Shown piece after piece: positions 38,394 to 46,784 of a stretch of DNA of 64,000 nt (within the stretch, counting starts at the first letter, position 1; every line of letters starts with the position of its first letter). Under the pieces are notes generated by a model, which saw only the letters and a program-made list of their open reading frames with translations, ran no database searches and was not told the DNA's origin. The stretch lies in assembly GCF_001514195.1 (NCBI RefSeq), contig NZ_KQ948735.1, forward strand, positions 857,413 through 921,412, in the 5' to 3' direction. Origin of the DNA: Streptomyces griseorubiginosus (GTDB lineage Bacteria > Actinomycetota > Actinomycetes > Streptomycetales > Streptomycetaceae). Both the position numbers and the translations under genes were made by a program.

Positions 38394-38399
38394 TGATCC

Positions 38400-39821
38400 C
38401 TAGGCTGCCTGGGCCGTCGGAGTCGGGTCTGCTCGGTGCATGGATCCGGACGTGCCAAGGTCTTTCAGAATTGCTGTCGTCGCCCTGTGGGCCGAGTGCA
38501 GGGCTCCCTGGACCGTGCTGGTGTCGCGGTGGTCGCCGCAGACGTACAGGCCGGCCAGAAGGCGGACCGGGCGGCGCAGGTCGTGCGGGGGGCGCATGGC
38601 GGGGACCGCTTCACGGGTGTGGTGGACCGCCAGGGTTTCCCAGGCCCGCGTCGACGTGCCGTAGAGACGGGCGAGGTGGGTCCGGACCGCGGTGTCGAGG
38701 TCCGGGGGAGGAGTCCCGAGGACCGTCGACGACACCAGGACCCGTCCCGCGGGGGCCCGGCTCGGGTCGACCTCGCTGATCACCGCGGTGTGGGCCACCG
38801 GACCGCCCCGGTCGGCGTCCAGCAGCAGCGCGGAACCGGTGCGCGGCGGTTCGTCCGTCGTGTGGTGGACGACCGTCACCGGATGGAAGTCCGGCACCCG
38901 CAGGCCGGGCAGCAACTCGGCCGCCGTGCGGCCGTCCGTCGCCAGCAGCACCGCACGGCACCGGAACTCGCCGTGCTCCGCCGTCGTCACCGAGGTCGTG
39001 GCGACGGACGTGACCCGCACCCCCGTGTGCACGGTCCCCTCGGGCAGCGTCCGCGCGAGCAACTCCGGGAGCATCTCGGCGCCCCCCTCGGGGACGCACA
39101 GGCGACCGGCCGCGAAGGCCCGCAGCGCGAGGTCGGCGCACCGGCTGGACGTGGTCAGCGCGGGGTCGCAGAGCAGCGCGGCGAGCAGCGGCCGCAGAAA
39201 GCCGTCGATCGTGCGGGCGGGCAGTCCGCGCGCCGCGAGCGCCTGCCCGGCGGGCAGTTCGGGACGGGCGAGGAGGCGTTCGACGGGCACGTTCGCGAGC
39301 CGGGTGAGCGCGGCGCCGAGCCGGGCCTGGTCGACGGCCCCGCCGATCGGCGCAGCCGCCCGCGCGGCCCCCTGACCGGCCCCGGTCAGGACCCGGAACG
39401 CCCTCCTGGACGCGGTCCCCGGCACCGGGCCGCCACGACCGCCCGACACCCCCCGAGGGGCGCTCGCCAGGGCGCGCACCGCGTGCAGTGCGCCCCTTGC
39501 GCTACCGGCGCCCGCCGGAGCGTCCACCCGGTGGTGACGTCCGTCGCCGTGCAGCAGGACGCCGGGTGCGAAGGGCCGCAGCACCAGCCCGTCGAGCCCG
39601 GGCGCCAGACGTAGTTCGGGATACGCCGTGGACAGCAGCTGTCCGATCCGGTCGAGCCGGAATCCGTCCACCTTCTCCGTCGACATGCGGCCGCCCGCCC
39701 AGGGGGCGGCCTCCAACACCGTGACGGTCACTCCTGCGCTGGTCAGCCGATGCGCCGCGGAGAGCCCGGCGACCCCGGCTCCCACGATCACGACGTCCGC
39801 CTGGTACGCGGGCTCAAGCAC
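38400..39821 (-). CDS. FAD-dependent amine-oxidase/phytoene-desaturase-like protein
   Basis: 473 aa. FAD-binding VIVGAGVAGLSAA (GxGxxG near residue 14), then LEAAPWAGGRMST with the conserved GGR, and a C-terminal LAGLYVCGDHRDTSTVQGALHSA FAD loop. The family includes amine oxidases and carotenoid desaturases; there are no carotenoid genes nearby and the substrate is unknown. GTG start at 39821 with GAGGAGG. The region about residues 115-150 is Gly/Arg-rich and may be a loop. Confidence 0.87.
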   Translation of the reverse strand: MLEPAYQADVVIVGAGVAGLSAAHRLTSAGVTVTVLEAAPWAGGRMSTEKVDGFRLDRIGQLLSTAYPELRLAPGLDGLVLRPFAPGVLLHGDGRHHRVDAPAGAGSARGALHAVRALASAPRGVSGGRGGPVPGTASRRAFRVLTGAGQGAARAAAPIGGAVDQARLGAALTRLANVPVERLLARPELPAGQALAARGLPARTIDGFLRPLLAALLCDPALTTSSRCADLALRAFAAGRLCVPEGGAEMLPELLARTLPEGTVHTGVRVTSVATTSVTTAEHGEFRCRAVLLATDGRTAAELLPGLRVPDFHPVTVVHHTTDEPPRTGSALLLDADRGGPVAHTAVISEVDPSRAPAGRVLVSSTVLGTPPPDLDTAVRTHLARLYGTSTRAWETLAVHHTREAVPAMRPPHDLRRPVRLLAGLYVCGDHRDTSTVQGALHSAHRATTAILKDLGTSGSMHRADPTPTAQAA

Positions 39822-40072
39822 GTGCCCCTCCTCGAGGTTGCGCGGCCGGTGGAGACGTGATGCCCCCAACAGGCTCCGGGGATACCCGAGTTCGGGTCGA
39901 GGGTAGGGCCGGAACCGGTCAGGAACAGTCGCGCATCCACAGGGCACGGTCGCACACCGGTCGCATGTCGTCACGGGTTGTCGCCGAGGCGGTTGCCAAG
40001 GAGGTCGCCGAGGAGGTTGCCCAGGAGGTCGCCAAGGGGGTCGTACGACGGCGCGCGGGTCCGAAGTGCTCC

Positions 40073-40966
40073 TCAGGCCGCCCGGATCGCTCCCTCGATG
40101 TCCGGGAACGCGAAGGTGAACCCCGACTCCAGCAGCCTCTTCGGCCGGACCCGGGCGCTGCCCAACACGTCGCCGGCCATCTCCCCGAGCACCGACCGCA
40201 GGACCGGCGCGGGCACGGAGAAGAGTGTCGGCCGGTGCAGCACGCGACCCATCGCCTCGGTGATCTCACGGTTCGTCAGGGGCTCCGGGGCGGTGAGGTT
40301 GAACGGCCCGGACAGTCCGTCGGTCTCCAGCAGATGCCGGATCGCGGCCACCTCGTCGTGCAGCGCGATGAACGACCAGTACTGCCCGCCGTCACCCATC
40401 CGTCCGCCGAGCCCCGCCTGGAACAGCGGGAACAGCTTGCCCCAGGCCCCGCCGCCGCGGCCCACCACGAGCCCGGTACGGGTGAACGCGGTTCGCACGC
40501 CCGCCTCCTGGGCCGGGGTGGCGGCCGCCTCCCACTCCACGCACAGCTCCGGCAGGAAGCCCCGTCCGGCGGGCGAGTCCTCGTCGACGACCCGGTCGCC
40601 GGTCTCGCCGTAGTACCCCATCGCGCTGCCGTTCACGAAGACCTTCGGCGGCTCGTCCAGGGAGGCGACGGCCTTGGCGAGCGCGGTCGTGCCGTTCACC
40701 CGGCTGTCGCGGATCTGCTTCTTGTACGCGTCCGTCCAGCGCCGTGAGCCGACCCCGGCCCCGGCGAGATTGACCACGGCGTCGCAGCTGGCGAGCCCGG
40801 CCGTGTCCACCCGTCCGGCCTCGGGGTCCCAGCGGACCTCCGTCTCGTCCCGCGGCTCCCGGCGCACCAGCCGCACCACCTCGTGCCCGTCCGCGGTGAG
40901 CGAGCGCACCAGGGCCGAGCCGATCAGTCCGGACGCCCCGGCCACCGCGATTCTTGAAAGTTGCAT
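40073..40966 (-). CDS. TIGR01777-family epimerase (SDR superfamily)
   Basis: 297 aa. N-terminal IAVAGASGLIGSALV (GxxGxxG), VVNLAGAGVGSRRW, VNGTTALAKAV, NGSAMGYYGETGD (YYG signature of this family), VDEDSPAGRGFLPELCVEWE, and FTRTGLVVG. A DUF1731 C terminus (VPAPVLRSVLGEMAG) is present. The family has no firmly known substrate. The start ATG at 40966 lacks a clear ribosome binding site. Confidence 0.9.
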   Translation of the reverse strand: MQLSRIAVAGASGLIGSALVRSLTADGHEVVRLVRREPRDETEVRWDPEAGRVDTAGLASCDAVVNLAGAGVGSRRWTDAYKKQIRDSRVNGTTALAKAVASLDEPPKVFVNGSAMGYYGETGDRVVDEDSPAGRGFLPELCVEWEAAATPAQEAGVRTAFTRTGLVVGRGGGAWGKLFPLFQAGLGGRMGDGGQYWSFIALHDEVAAIRHLLETDGLSGPFNLTAPEPLTNREITEAMGRVLHRPTLFSVPAPVLRSVLGEMAGDVLGSARVRPKRLLESGFTFAFPDIEGAIRAA

Positions 40967-41040
40967 GACTTCATCCTGCCTGGTGGGTGCGTAAAAGCGA
41001 TGTCTGGTTCCGGTACCCGCCGGGTCGTAGGGTGGCGGCC

Positions 41041-41529
41041 ATGTCCCAGCTGTCCATACGCCACGCCCTTCCTGACGACGAAGAGGAACTGGCCCGTCTC
41101 GACCGCGCCGAGTGGTCGCCCCTGCACGAGGTCCTGCCCGAACAGCGGCCGCCCTACCGGCCGTTCTTCGACGAACGCCACCTCCCCGGCGACACTCTGG
41201 TCGCCGAGGCCGACCGCCGCATCCTCGGGTACATCCGTCTCGCCTTCCCGACCGGGCTCGAGGCGAACGCCCATGTGCGCCAGATCCAGGGTTTCGTCGT
41301 CAGCGGGGAGGCCCGCGGCCGCGGGGTGGGCCGGGCCCTGATCCGTGCGGTCACGGAGGAGGCCCGCCGCCGGGGCGCCCGCCGGCTGAGCCTGCGCGTC
41401 CTCGGCCACAACACACCCGCCCGCAGGCTCTACGAGTCCGAGGGCTTCGCGGTCGAGGGGGTGCTGCCCGAGGAGTGGCTGCTGGCGGGGGAGTACGTCG
41501 ACGACGTGATCATGGGGCGCCGTCTCTGA
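41041..41529 (+). CDS. GNAT-family N-acetyltransferase
   Basis: 162 aa. Acetyl-CoA-binding motif A: VRQIQGFVVSGEARGRGVGRALI (RxxGxG/A at GRGVG), followed by LRVLGHNTPARRLYESEGF, the classical C-terminal GNAT block. Substrate unknown. ATG preceded by a G-rich stretch. Its 3' end overlaps the small membrane protein on the other strand by 20 bases. Confidence 0.9.
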   Translation: MSQLSIRHALPDDEEELARLDRAEWSPLHEVLPEQRPPYRPFFDERHLPGDTLVAEADRRILGYIRLAFPTGLEANAHVRQIQGFVVSGEARGRGVGRALIRAVTEEARRRGARRLSLRVLGHNTPARRLYESEGFAVEGVLPEEWLLAGEYVDDVIMGRRL

Positions 41530-41626
41530 GCACCTGATCGGCCGCGGCGGTCCTGCGGCGCCTGCGCACCACCAGACAGAGCGCGACCCCCGCCGCGAGC
41601 AGCGAGATCAGGAAGAACACGGGCAC
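41510..41626 (-). CDS. Small single-pass membrane protein (38 aa)
   Basis: GTG 41626 to TGA 41510. One membrane helix (PVFFLISLLAAGVALCLVV) and an Arg-rich cytoplasmic end (RRRRRTAAADQV). GGAGG is 5 bases before the GTG. It follows the MarP-like protease gene by 57 bases on the same strand and could be cotranscribed. It is short, but the site, the hydrophobicity pattern and the positive-inside tail support it. Confidence 0.55.
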   Translation of the reverse strand: MPVFFLISLLAAGVALCLVVRRRRRTAAADQVLRDGAP

Positions 41627-41683
41627 GTCAGCCTCCGGGGTGCCATGCGGGACCGGGGCCCCATCATCCGGCAGCCCGTGGCC

Positions 41684-42868
41684 CTACGACGTGACCAGCT
41701 CGCCCGTGTCCACCGGCGCCGTGGCGTTCGCAGCCCTGTCGGCGTCCCCGGCGACCTCGTCGGCGGTCAGGACGTACCCGGTCTCGTCGTCGGAGGTGGA
41801 GCGGGCGAAGACCACGCCGTAGACCTTGCCGGAGGTGGTCAGCAGCGGGCCGCCGGAGTTGCCGGGGCGGACGGTCGAGCGGATCGAGTAGATCTCGCGG
41901 GTGACGGTGGCATCGCTGTAGATGTTCTGGCCGTTCGCCTTCACCCGGTTGGCCACGGTGGCCGCCTGGAGGTTCAGGGACCCGTCCTGCGGATAGCCGG
42001 CCACCACCGCGGAGTCGCCGCGTGCGGCGCTGTCGTCGAAGCGCAGGACCGGGGCCCGCAGCTCCGGGACGTACAGCACGGCCACGTCCTTGTCCGGATC
42101 GAACAGCACCACTCGGGCCTCGTACGGCTGCCCGACCCCGCCGACCCGGACGCTGGGGTCGTCGATGCCGGCCACCACGTGGGCGTTGGTCATCACGTGC
42201 TCCGGCGCGTACACGAAGCCGCTGCCCTCGCGGCCCTGAGTGCCGGAGGAGCCCTCGATCTTGACGGTGCTGAGCTTGGCGGCGTTGGTGGCGGCGGCCG
42301 TGACGCTGTCGCCGGTGGGCTTGGCGACCTCGGCCGTCGACTCGTTCTCGAACGGGTTGAAGACCTGCGGGAAGCCGGCCTCGGTCAGGGCGGAGGTGGC
42401 GCGGGAGAACCATGTGGGGGTGGTGTCCGGCATGGAGTCCTGTACGGCGCCGAGCAGCGCGGAGTCCCGGATGGCGGTGGTGACCAGGGTCGACGAGGAG
42501 GCGCCGAGGACGCTAGCGGCGACCCAGGCGACGATCAGCACGGCCACGGAGTTGGCGGCGGCCCCGCCGATGCCGTCGGCGACCCTGAGCGGGCCCTGGT
42601 CCAGCTCCCTGCGCAGCCGCAGCGCCAGGCGTCCCGCCAGCTCGTGGCCCACGGCGGCCGGGACCAGCACGGTCAGCACGGCGGTCACCGTCGCCTCGGT
42701 GCTGCCCGGGGTGACCAGCTCCATCATCCACGGCAGCACCCACACGCCCACGATCGCGCCGCCGACGAAGCCGGCGAGCGAGACACAGCCGGCCACCAGG
42801 CCGCGCCGGTAGCCGGAGGCCGCGTAGGCGGCGATCACCAGCATCAGCAGGATGTCGAGCACGTCCAC
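41684..42868 (-). CDS. MarP-type membrane serine protease (CvpA fused to trypsin-like domain)
   Basis: 394 aa. Residues 1-170 are a CvpA/colicin-V-production membrane domain with four helices (ILLMLVIAAYAASGYRRG, GGAIVGVWVLPWMM, TVTAVLTVLVPAAVG, and SVAVLIVAWVAASVL). Residues about 205-375 are a chymotrypsin-like protease outside the membrane: His in MTNAHVV, Asp in DKDVAVLYV, Ser in RPGNSGGPL. The family includes mycobacterial MarP, which is needed for acid and oxidative stress tolerance. GTG start at 42868 with AAGGG upstream. It diverges from the PGRP amidase gene, and MarP acts on a peptidoglycan hydrolase in mycobacteria, so the adjacency is suggestive. Confidence 0.9.
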   Translation of the reverse strand: MDVLDILLMLVIAAYAASGYRRGLVAGCVSLAGFVGGAIVGVWVLPWMMELVTPGSTEATVTAVLTVLVPAAVGHELAGRLALRLRRELDQGPLRVADGIGGAAANSVAVLIVAWVAASVLGASSSTLVTTAIRDSALLGAVQDSMPDTTPTWFSRATSALTEAGFPQVFNPFENESTAEVAKPTGDSVTAAATNAAKLSTVKIEGSSGTQGREGSGFVYAPEHVMTNAHVVAGIDDPSVRVGGVGQPYEARVVLFDPDKDVAVLYVPELRAPVLRFDDSAARGDSAVVAGYPQDGSLNLQAATVANRVKANGQNIYSDATVTREIYSIRSTVRPGNSGGPLLTTSGKVYGVVFARSTSDDETGYVLTADEVAGDADRAANATAPVDTGELVTS

Positions 42869-43059
42869 GGAGCCGCCCTTCTCTTTGGAACCTTCAGTAC
42901 GCAGGCGAGGCGTCCAGTGATCAGCTGTGCGCACCCGTGCCGCCCGAAACCGGCCACGCGTGCGTGCACCTGGGAAAACGTCGTGGACCAGGACGATGGT
43001 TCCACCGGGTGGCACACCCCACATCGCGGACGGAACGGATCCGGCCGACAGTGGGAGTC

Positions 43060-44820
43060 ATGCGTGTCCGAAGACCGAAAGGCCTCCGAAGGCGCCGAGC
43101 GCCCCGAATACGCGACGCGGTCCGCATACGCCGTGCGGTCCGCCTACGTGACGCGGTCCGCATGCGGGATGCGGTCCGCATGCGTGACGCGGTCCGCATG
43201 CGGGATGCGGTCCGCATGCGGGATGCGGTCCGCACGACCGGTGCGGTCCGGCTACGGGATGCTGCCCGGGCGCGCCTGACCCGCCACTTCCGCCCCGCAC
43301 TCCGGTTCACCGGGCTGGGAGCACCTCCGCCCCCGGAACGGCCCACGGAGGCCGCCCCAAGCCCCGCCGCGGCCTCCGGAACCGCGGAGCCCGCCGTCTC
43401 CGAGGCAGCCGCAGGCCGGCGCGAACCGACCCGAGGCCCGATCACCCACCCCGAGAGCCACACCCCCTCTGAGCAGCCCCCGGAGCCCGCCGCCCCCACC
43501 CCTACGGCTCCTGCCCGGCCCTCGGTCCCCGCTGAACCCACGGCCGAGGGCCCCACGCCCACCGAGCCGACGGCTCCTCGTGCGGACCCCGCGGGGTCGA
43601 CGGCTCCCGCTGAAGACGCCTCGCCCACCGGGGCGGCGGTCACCGGTGGAGGCGACTCCTCCAGTGGGCCGGCGGCTCCCTGCGGCCCTGGAACCCTGCC
43701 AGACCCCACCCCCGGAACCGAGCCCGCGCCCTCCGGCGAGCCGGTGGCCCCCGCCGAGCCCTTGGGTTCCACCGCGCCCCGCAAGGGGTCTGATCCCGCC
43801 GAGCCCTTGGGTTCCACCGTGCCCCGCAAGGGGTCTGATCCCGCCGAGCCCTTGGGTTCCATCGCGCCCCGCAACGGGACTGCCCCCGCAGAGCCTGCGT
43901 GCGTCGGCGAGCCGGTGGCGCCAGCCGAGCTCCTGGCCCCCACCGAGCCTTCCGCCCCGGCCGACGGCATCACCCCTGCCGCCCCCGACCCTTCCGCCGA
44001 GCCCCCCGCACCCCCTTCCGAACGGCGCCCCCTCCTCCGTACCCGCGGCGTCCGGTTCGGGCTTGCATGCGTGCCCGGGCTTGTCGTCGTGCTCGTGCTC
44101 GTGCTCTGTGTCCGGGGGGTCGAGAGTGCCGTCGAGGGCAAGGCGGCGCACGGCGCTGCCGTGGTGCGGCGGCCCGGTGTCGTGTCGTACTCCGCCGACC
44201 GGCCGCACATCGTGCCGCGGTCCGTGTGGGCGAGGGGGGACGGTGAGGCGAACACCGCCGCCCGCACCCCACCCGCCCCGCGCTACGACGACAAGGTCGT
44301 CGCCGTGTTCATCCATCACACCGACTCGCCCAACACCTACGACTGCGCCGACGCGCCCCGCATCATCCGCTACCTCGCCGCAGGTCAGACCGGCAACCGT
44401 GACTGGGACGACATCGGCTACAACTTCCTCGTGGACCGCTGCGGCACCATCTACGAGGGCCGCGCCGGCGGCGTCGACCGTGCCGTCACCGGCGCCCACA
44501 CCCAGGGCTTCAACCACCGCACCGCAGGCATCGCCGCCCTGGGCACCTTCACCGCCGGCGTCCCCGTCCCCCGCGCCATGACCGACGCGATCGCCGCCCT
44601 GGTCGCCTGGAAGCTCGGACTGGCCGGAATCGACCCCCGCGCCACCGTCCGGCTGACCTCGAGCAACAGCCACAGCCGCTACCCGGCCGGCACCACCGCA
44701 CGCCTGCCCGCCCTGGCCGGCCACAAGGACGGCTACATGACCACCTGCCCCGGCGCCGCACTCAGCGCACGACTGCCCGAGATCAGACAGGCCGCCGCCC
44801 GCCTCCAGGGCCGTACCTAG
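43060..44820 (+). CDS. Membrane-anchored PGRP/N-acetylmuramoyl-L-alanine amidase with Arg-rich repeat region
   Basis: 586 aa. Residues 20-67 are eight copies of a six-residue unit (AVRMRD and variants). A long Pro/Ala/Glu-rich segment follows, with three copies of AEPLGSTAPRKGSDP (bases 43753-43887). A membrane segment lies near residues 333-356 (FGLACVPGLVVVLVLVLCV). The C-terminal amidase_2/PGRP domain has zinc ligands and active-site residues in HHTDSP, YNFLV, GAHTQGFN and GHKDGYMTTCPG. Orientation should be N-in, amidase outside. The ATG at 43060 has GGGAG close upstream. The family cleaves the peptide from peptidoglycan glycan strands. Confidence 0.88.
   Translation: MRVRRPKGLRRRRAPRIRDAVRIRRAVRLRDAVRMRDAVRMRDAVRMRDAVRMRDAVRTTGAVRLRDAARARLTRHFRPALRFTGLGAPPPPERPTEAAPSPAAASGTAEPAVSEAAAGRREPTRGPITHPESHTPSEQPPEPAAPTPTAPARPSVPAEPTAEGPTPTEPTAPRADPAGSTAPAEDASPTGAAVTGGGDSSSGPAAPCGPGTLPDPTPGTEPAPSGEPVAPAEPLGSTAPRKGSDPAEPLGSTVPRKGSDPAEPLGSIAPRNGTAPAEPACVGEPVAPAELLAPTEPSAPADGITPAAPDPSAEPPAPPSERRPLLRTRGVRFGLACVPGLVVVLVLVLCVRGVESAVEGKAAHGAAVVRRPGVVSYSADRPHIVPRSVWARGDGEANTAARTPPAPRYDDKVVAVFIHHTDSPNTYDCADAPRIIRYLAAGQTGNRDWDDIGYNFLVDRCGTIYEGRAGGVDRAVTGAHTQGFNHRTAGIAALGTFTAGVPVPRAMTDAIAALVAWKLGLAGIDPRATVRLTSSNSHSRYPAGTTARLPALAGHKDGYMTTCPGAALSARLPEIRQAAARLQGRT
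43117..43260 (+). repeat. Eight 18-bp tandem repeats in the amidase gene
   Basis: Units start every 18 bases from 43117 to 43243 (GCGGTCCGCATGCGGGAT and close variants). They are in frame and encode AVRxRD. Little variation among the middle copies suggests recent expansion or homogenisation. Confidence 0.95.
43753..43887 (+). repeat. Three 45-bp tandem repeats in the amidase gene
   Basis: Units at 43753, 43798 and 43843, each 45 bases, in frame, encoding AEPLGSTAPRKGSDP with the last copy diverged. Part of the Pro-rich cytoplasmic linker. Confidence 0.92.
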
Positions 44821-44906
44821 TCACAGGAACGCCACAGCGCTCCCGCAGGGCCCTCCGAACTCCGCGCCCTACGGTCGTCACCACAAGCCGACCGAAGGTG
44901 GGGATC

Positions 44907-45116
44907 ATGAACGGCAGCAGCATCCACAAGAGCAACCAGCGGGTCTGGACCGTCGTCTGCGCGGTCGCGGCCGTCGTCCTCGGCCCGGCCGCCGTCACCG
45001 CATCCGCACTCGACCAGGCCAACGCGGCCCCCCTGCACCACGCGGTGAAGGCCGACCAGAGCCAGGCCTACCTGCCGACGGACCCGACCCGACGCCGGGC
45101 CACCGCGACGAGCTGA
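44907..45116 (+). CDS. Small exported or membrane protein
   Basis: 69 aa. Positive N terminus (HKSNQRVW), then a hydrophobic core (TVVCAVAAVVLGPAAVTAS) and a possible cleavage after NAA; the short mature tail is polar. AAGGTGGGG is just before the ATG at 44907. Function unknown. It lies 86 bases after the amidase gene. Confidence 0.65.
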   Translation: MNGSSIHKSNQRVWTVVCAVAAVVLGPAAVTASALDQANAAPLHHAVKADQSQAYLPTDPTRRRATATS

Positions 45117-45172
45117 ACTGAGGTCGGCCTGAACTCAGGGCGGCCCGAACAGAGGTGGCCGCCGACAAGCCC

Positions 45173-45691
45173 TCAGCCTCGAAACCGCTCCCACAGCTTG
45201 GGATACCGCTCCGCCAGCACCCGGTCGTTCTCCAGCTCGACCGGCGCCCCCAGCGGCTCGGCGGCCGCCGGCGGAATGCCCAGATCGGGAGCGACCGTGC
45301 CGGTGAGCTGCTCGTAGGCCTCGTCGGCCGCGTATCCCAGTTCCTCGCCGTCGCCGTCGATCTCCTCGTCGAAGTCGGCCAGGAGGTCGGCGAGCGAGTC
45401 GGGATCGTGCACCCCGCCCTCGTACACCTCACGCCCCTGCCCGATCAGCCAGCACCGGAAGAAGTCGAAGGCGTCGTCGCTCGCCCCGTCCAGCAGGATC
45501 CACGCGGCGCCCCACAGATCCCAGGTGTACGCGCGGTTGAAGCGGGCCTCGAAGTGACGGGCGAAGTCGAGGACCATGTCCGGGTCCAGCGCGAGGAGCC
45601 GGTCCACGAGCAGGTCGGCCTGCTCCTCGGGGTCGCCCTCGGCGGCGTCGCGGGTGGCGTCCACCAGCTCCCAGAACTCCGTCTCGTCCAT
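45173..45691 (-). CDS. DUF4240 protein
   Basis: 172 aa, strongly acidic, soluble. MDETEFWELVDATRDAA, a central FARHFEARFNRAYTWDLWGAAWI and FDFFRCWLIGQGREVYE are the DUF4240 signature. Similar proteins often occur in WGR- or toxin-associated contexts, but none is seen here. Converges on the small exported protein gene with 56 bases between. Confidence 0.87.
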   Translation of the reverse strand: MDETEFWELVDATRDAAEGDPEEQADLLVDRLLALDPDMVLDFARHFEARFNRAYTWDLWGAAWILLDGASDDAFDFFRCWLIGQGREVYEGGVHDPDSLADLLADFDEEIDGDGEELGYAADEAYEQLTGTVAPDLGIPPAAAEPLGAPVELENDRVLAERYPKLWERFRG

Positions 45692-45747
45692 CACGGGTCC
45701 AGCATCGGGCCTCCCGGGACGGGGCGCACGTGGAGTGCGGCGGATTG

Positions 45748-46737
45748 TTATGTCCCGTACAGGCGGCCAAGGCGCCGCGCGTCCGCGGCGAAGCGCGCCC
45801 GCAGGCCCTCCGGGGCCAGCACCTCCACCTCCGGCCCCAGTCCCGCGAGCTGGGAGTGCGCGACCTCCTCGGACTCCACCGGCACGGTCACCGTCACCCA
45901 ACCCTCCGCGTCCGGCGCCGCGGCCTCCGCCAGCGCCTCCTGCACGGAGAGCCGGTCCAGGACGTGCGGCAGCACGCGCACACCGTCCGGGGACAGCCGT
46001 ACGAGCACTTCCGCCCGCAGGATGGCCCGCGCGAACTGTGCGGCCCGCTCCTCCCAGAACCCCGGCAGATCGAAGTCCTCGTCGCGATCGAAGCGATCGC
46101 CGTCGGGCGCCACCGCCGTGAACCGGTCGATCCGGTACACCCGGAACGCTCCGGACGCCTCCGGCACCCGTGCGCACAGGTACCAGACGCCCGCCTTCAG
46201 CACGAGCCCGTACGGCTCCAGCTCCCGCTCGACCTCAGCCTCGCCCTTGCGGTAGCGGGCGACGACCCGCCGGTCGTCCCACACCGCGTCCGCGACGGCG
46301 GGCAGCAGCTCGGGCGTCTTCGGCTCGCTCCACCAGGTCGGGGCGTCGAGGTGGAAGCGCTGGGCGGCCGAGCGTGAGGCGTCGCGGAGTGACGGCAGCA
46401 GTGCCGCCGAGACCTTCAGGCGGGCCGCCGAGGCCGCGTCCTCCAGGCCCATCTCGCGCAGCGCCCCCGGCAGCCCGGACAGGAACAGGGCCTCCGCCTC
46501 GCCGCGGTGCAGTCCGGTGAGCTGGGTCCGGTACCCGCCGATCAGCCGGTACCCGCCGGCCCGCCCCCGCTCGGCGTACACCGGCACCCCCGCCTCGGAC
46601 AGCGCCTGCGCGTCCCGGGTGACGGTCCGCTCGGACACCTCCAGCTCCTCGGCGAGCTCGGCGGCGGTCATGGAGGGCCGGGACTGGAGGAGGAGCACCA
46701 TCTTGATCAGGCGGGCGGCACGCATGGGGCCCATCAT
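45748..46737 (-). CDS. DeoR-like WYL-domain transcriptional regulator
   Basis: 329 aa. N-terminal HTH_11-type winged helix (AARLIKMVLLLQSRPSMTAA, SERTVTRDAQALSEAGV). The WYL domain lies at about residues 140-230 with KAGVWYLCARV and FRVYRIDRF, and a WCX-type C terminus (VTVPVESEEVAHSQLAGL) follows. WYL domains bind nucleic acid or small ligands. It is not the PafB/PafC tandem pair. Starts at 46737, 46734 or 46725 are all possible. Confidence 0.88.
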   Translation of the reverse strand: MMGPMRAARLIKMVLLLQSRPSMTAAELAEELEVSERTVTRDAQALSEAGVPVYAERGRAGGYRLIGGYRTQLTGLHRGEAEALFLSGLPGALREMGLEDAASAARLKVSAALLPSLRDASRSAAQRFHLDAPTWWSEPKTPELLPAVADAVWDDRRVVARYRKGEAEVERELEPYGLVLKAGVWYLCARVPEASGAFRVYRIDRFTAVAPDGDRFDRDEDFDLPGFWEERAAQFARAILRAEVLVRLSPDGVRVLPHVLDRLSVQEALAEAAAPDAEGWVTVTVPVESEEVAHSQLAGLGPEVEVLAPEGLRARFAADARRLGRLYGT

Positions 46738-46742
46738 GCAAC

Positions 46743-46768
46743 GAGGCCCCCGCCGCGGCGGGGGCCTC
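46743..46768 (-). terminator. aceE terminator
   Basis: Perfect 12-bp stem GAGGCCCCCGCC (46743-46754) / GGCGGGGGCCTC (46757-46768) with a 2-base loop, 17 bases after the aceE stop. Confidence 0.9.
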
Positions 46769-46784
46769 CTCAGTCACCGGGTCG

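Noticed and set aside
39965..40060. Plus-strand frame with VAKEVAEEVAQEVAK repeats upstream of the epimerase gene's end
   Set aside because: Short imperfect 12-bp repeats in a spacer; the frame continues antisense through the epimerase gene and lacks a ribosome binding site.
42921..44267. 448-codon minus-strand frame opposite the amidase with RTASRM repeats
   Set aside because: The repeats are the antisense of the AVRxRD units; zinc ligands of the amidase prove the other strand.
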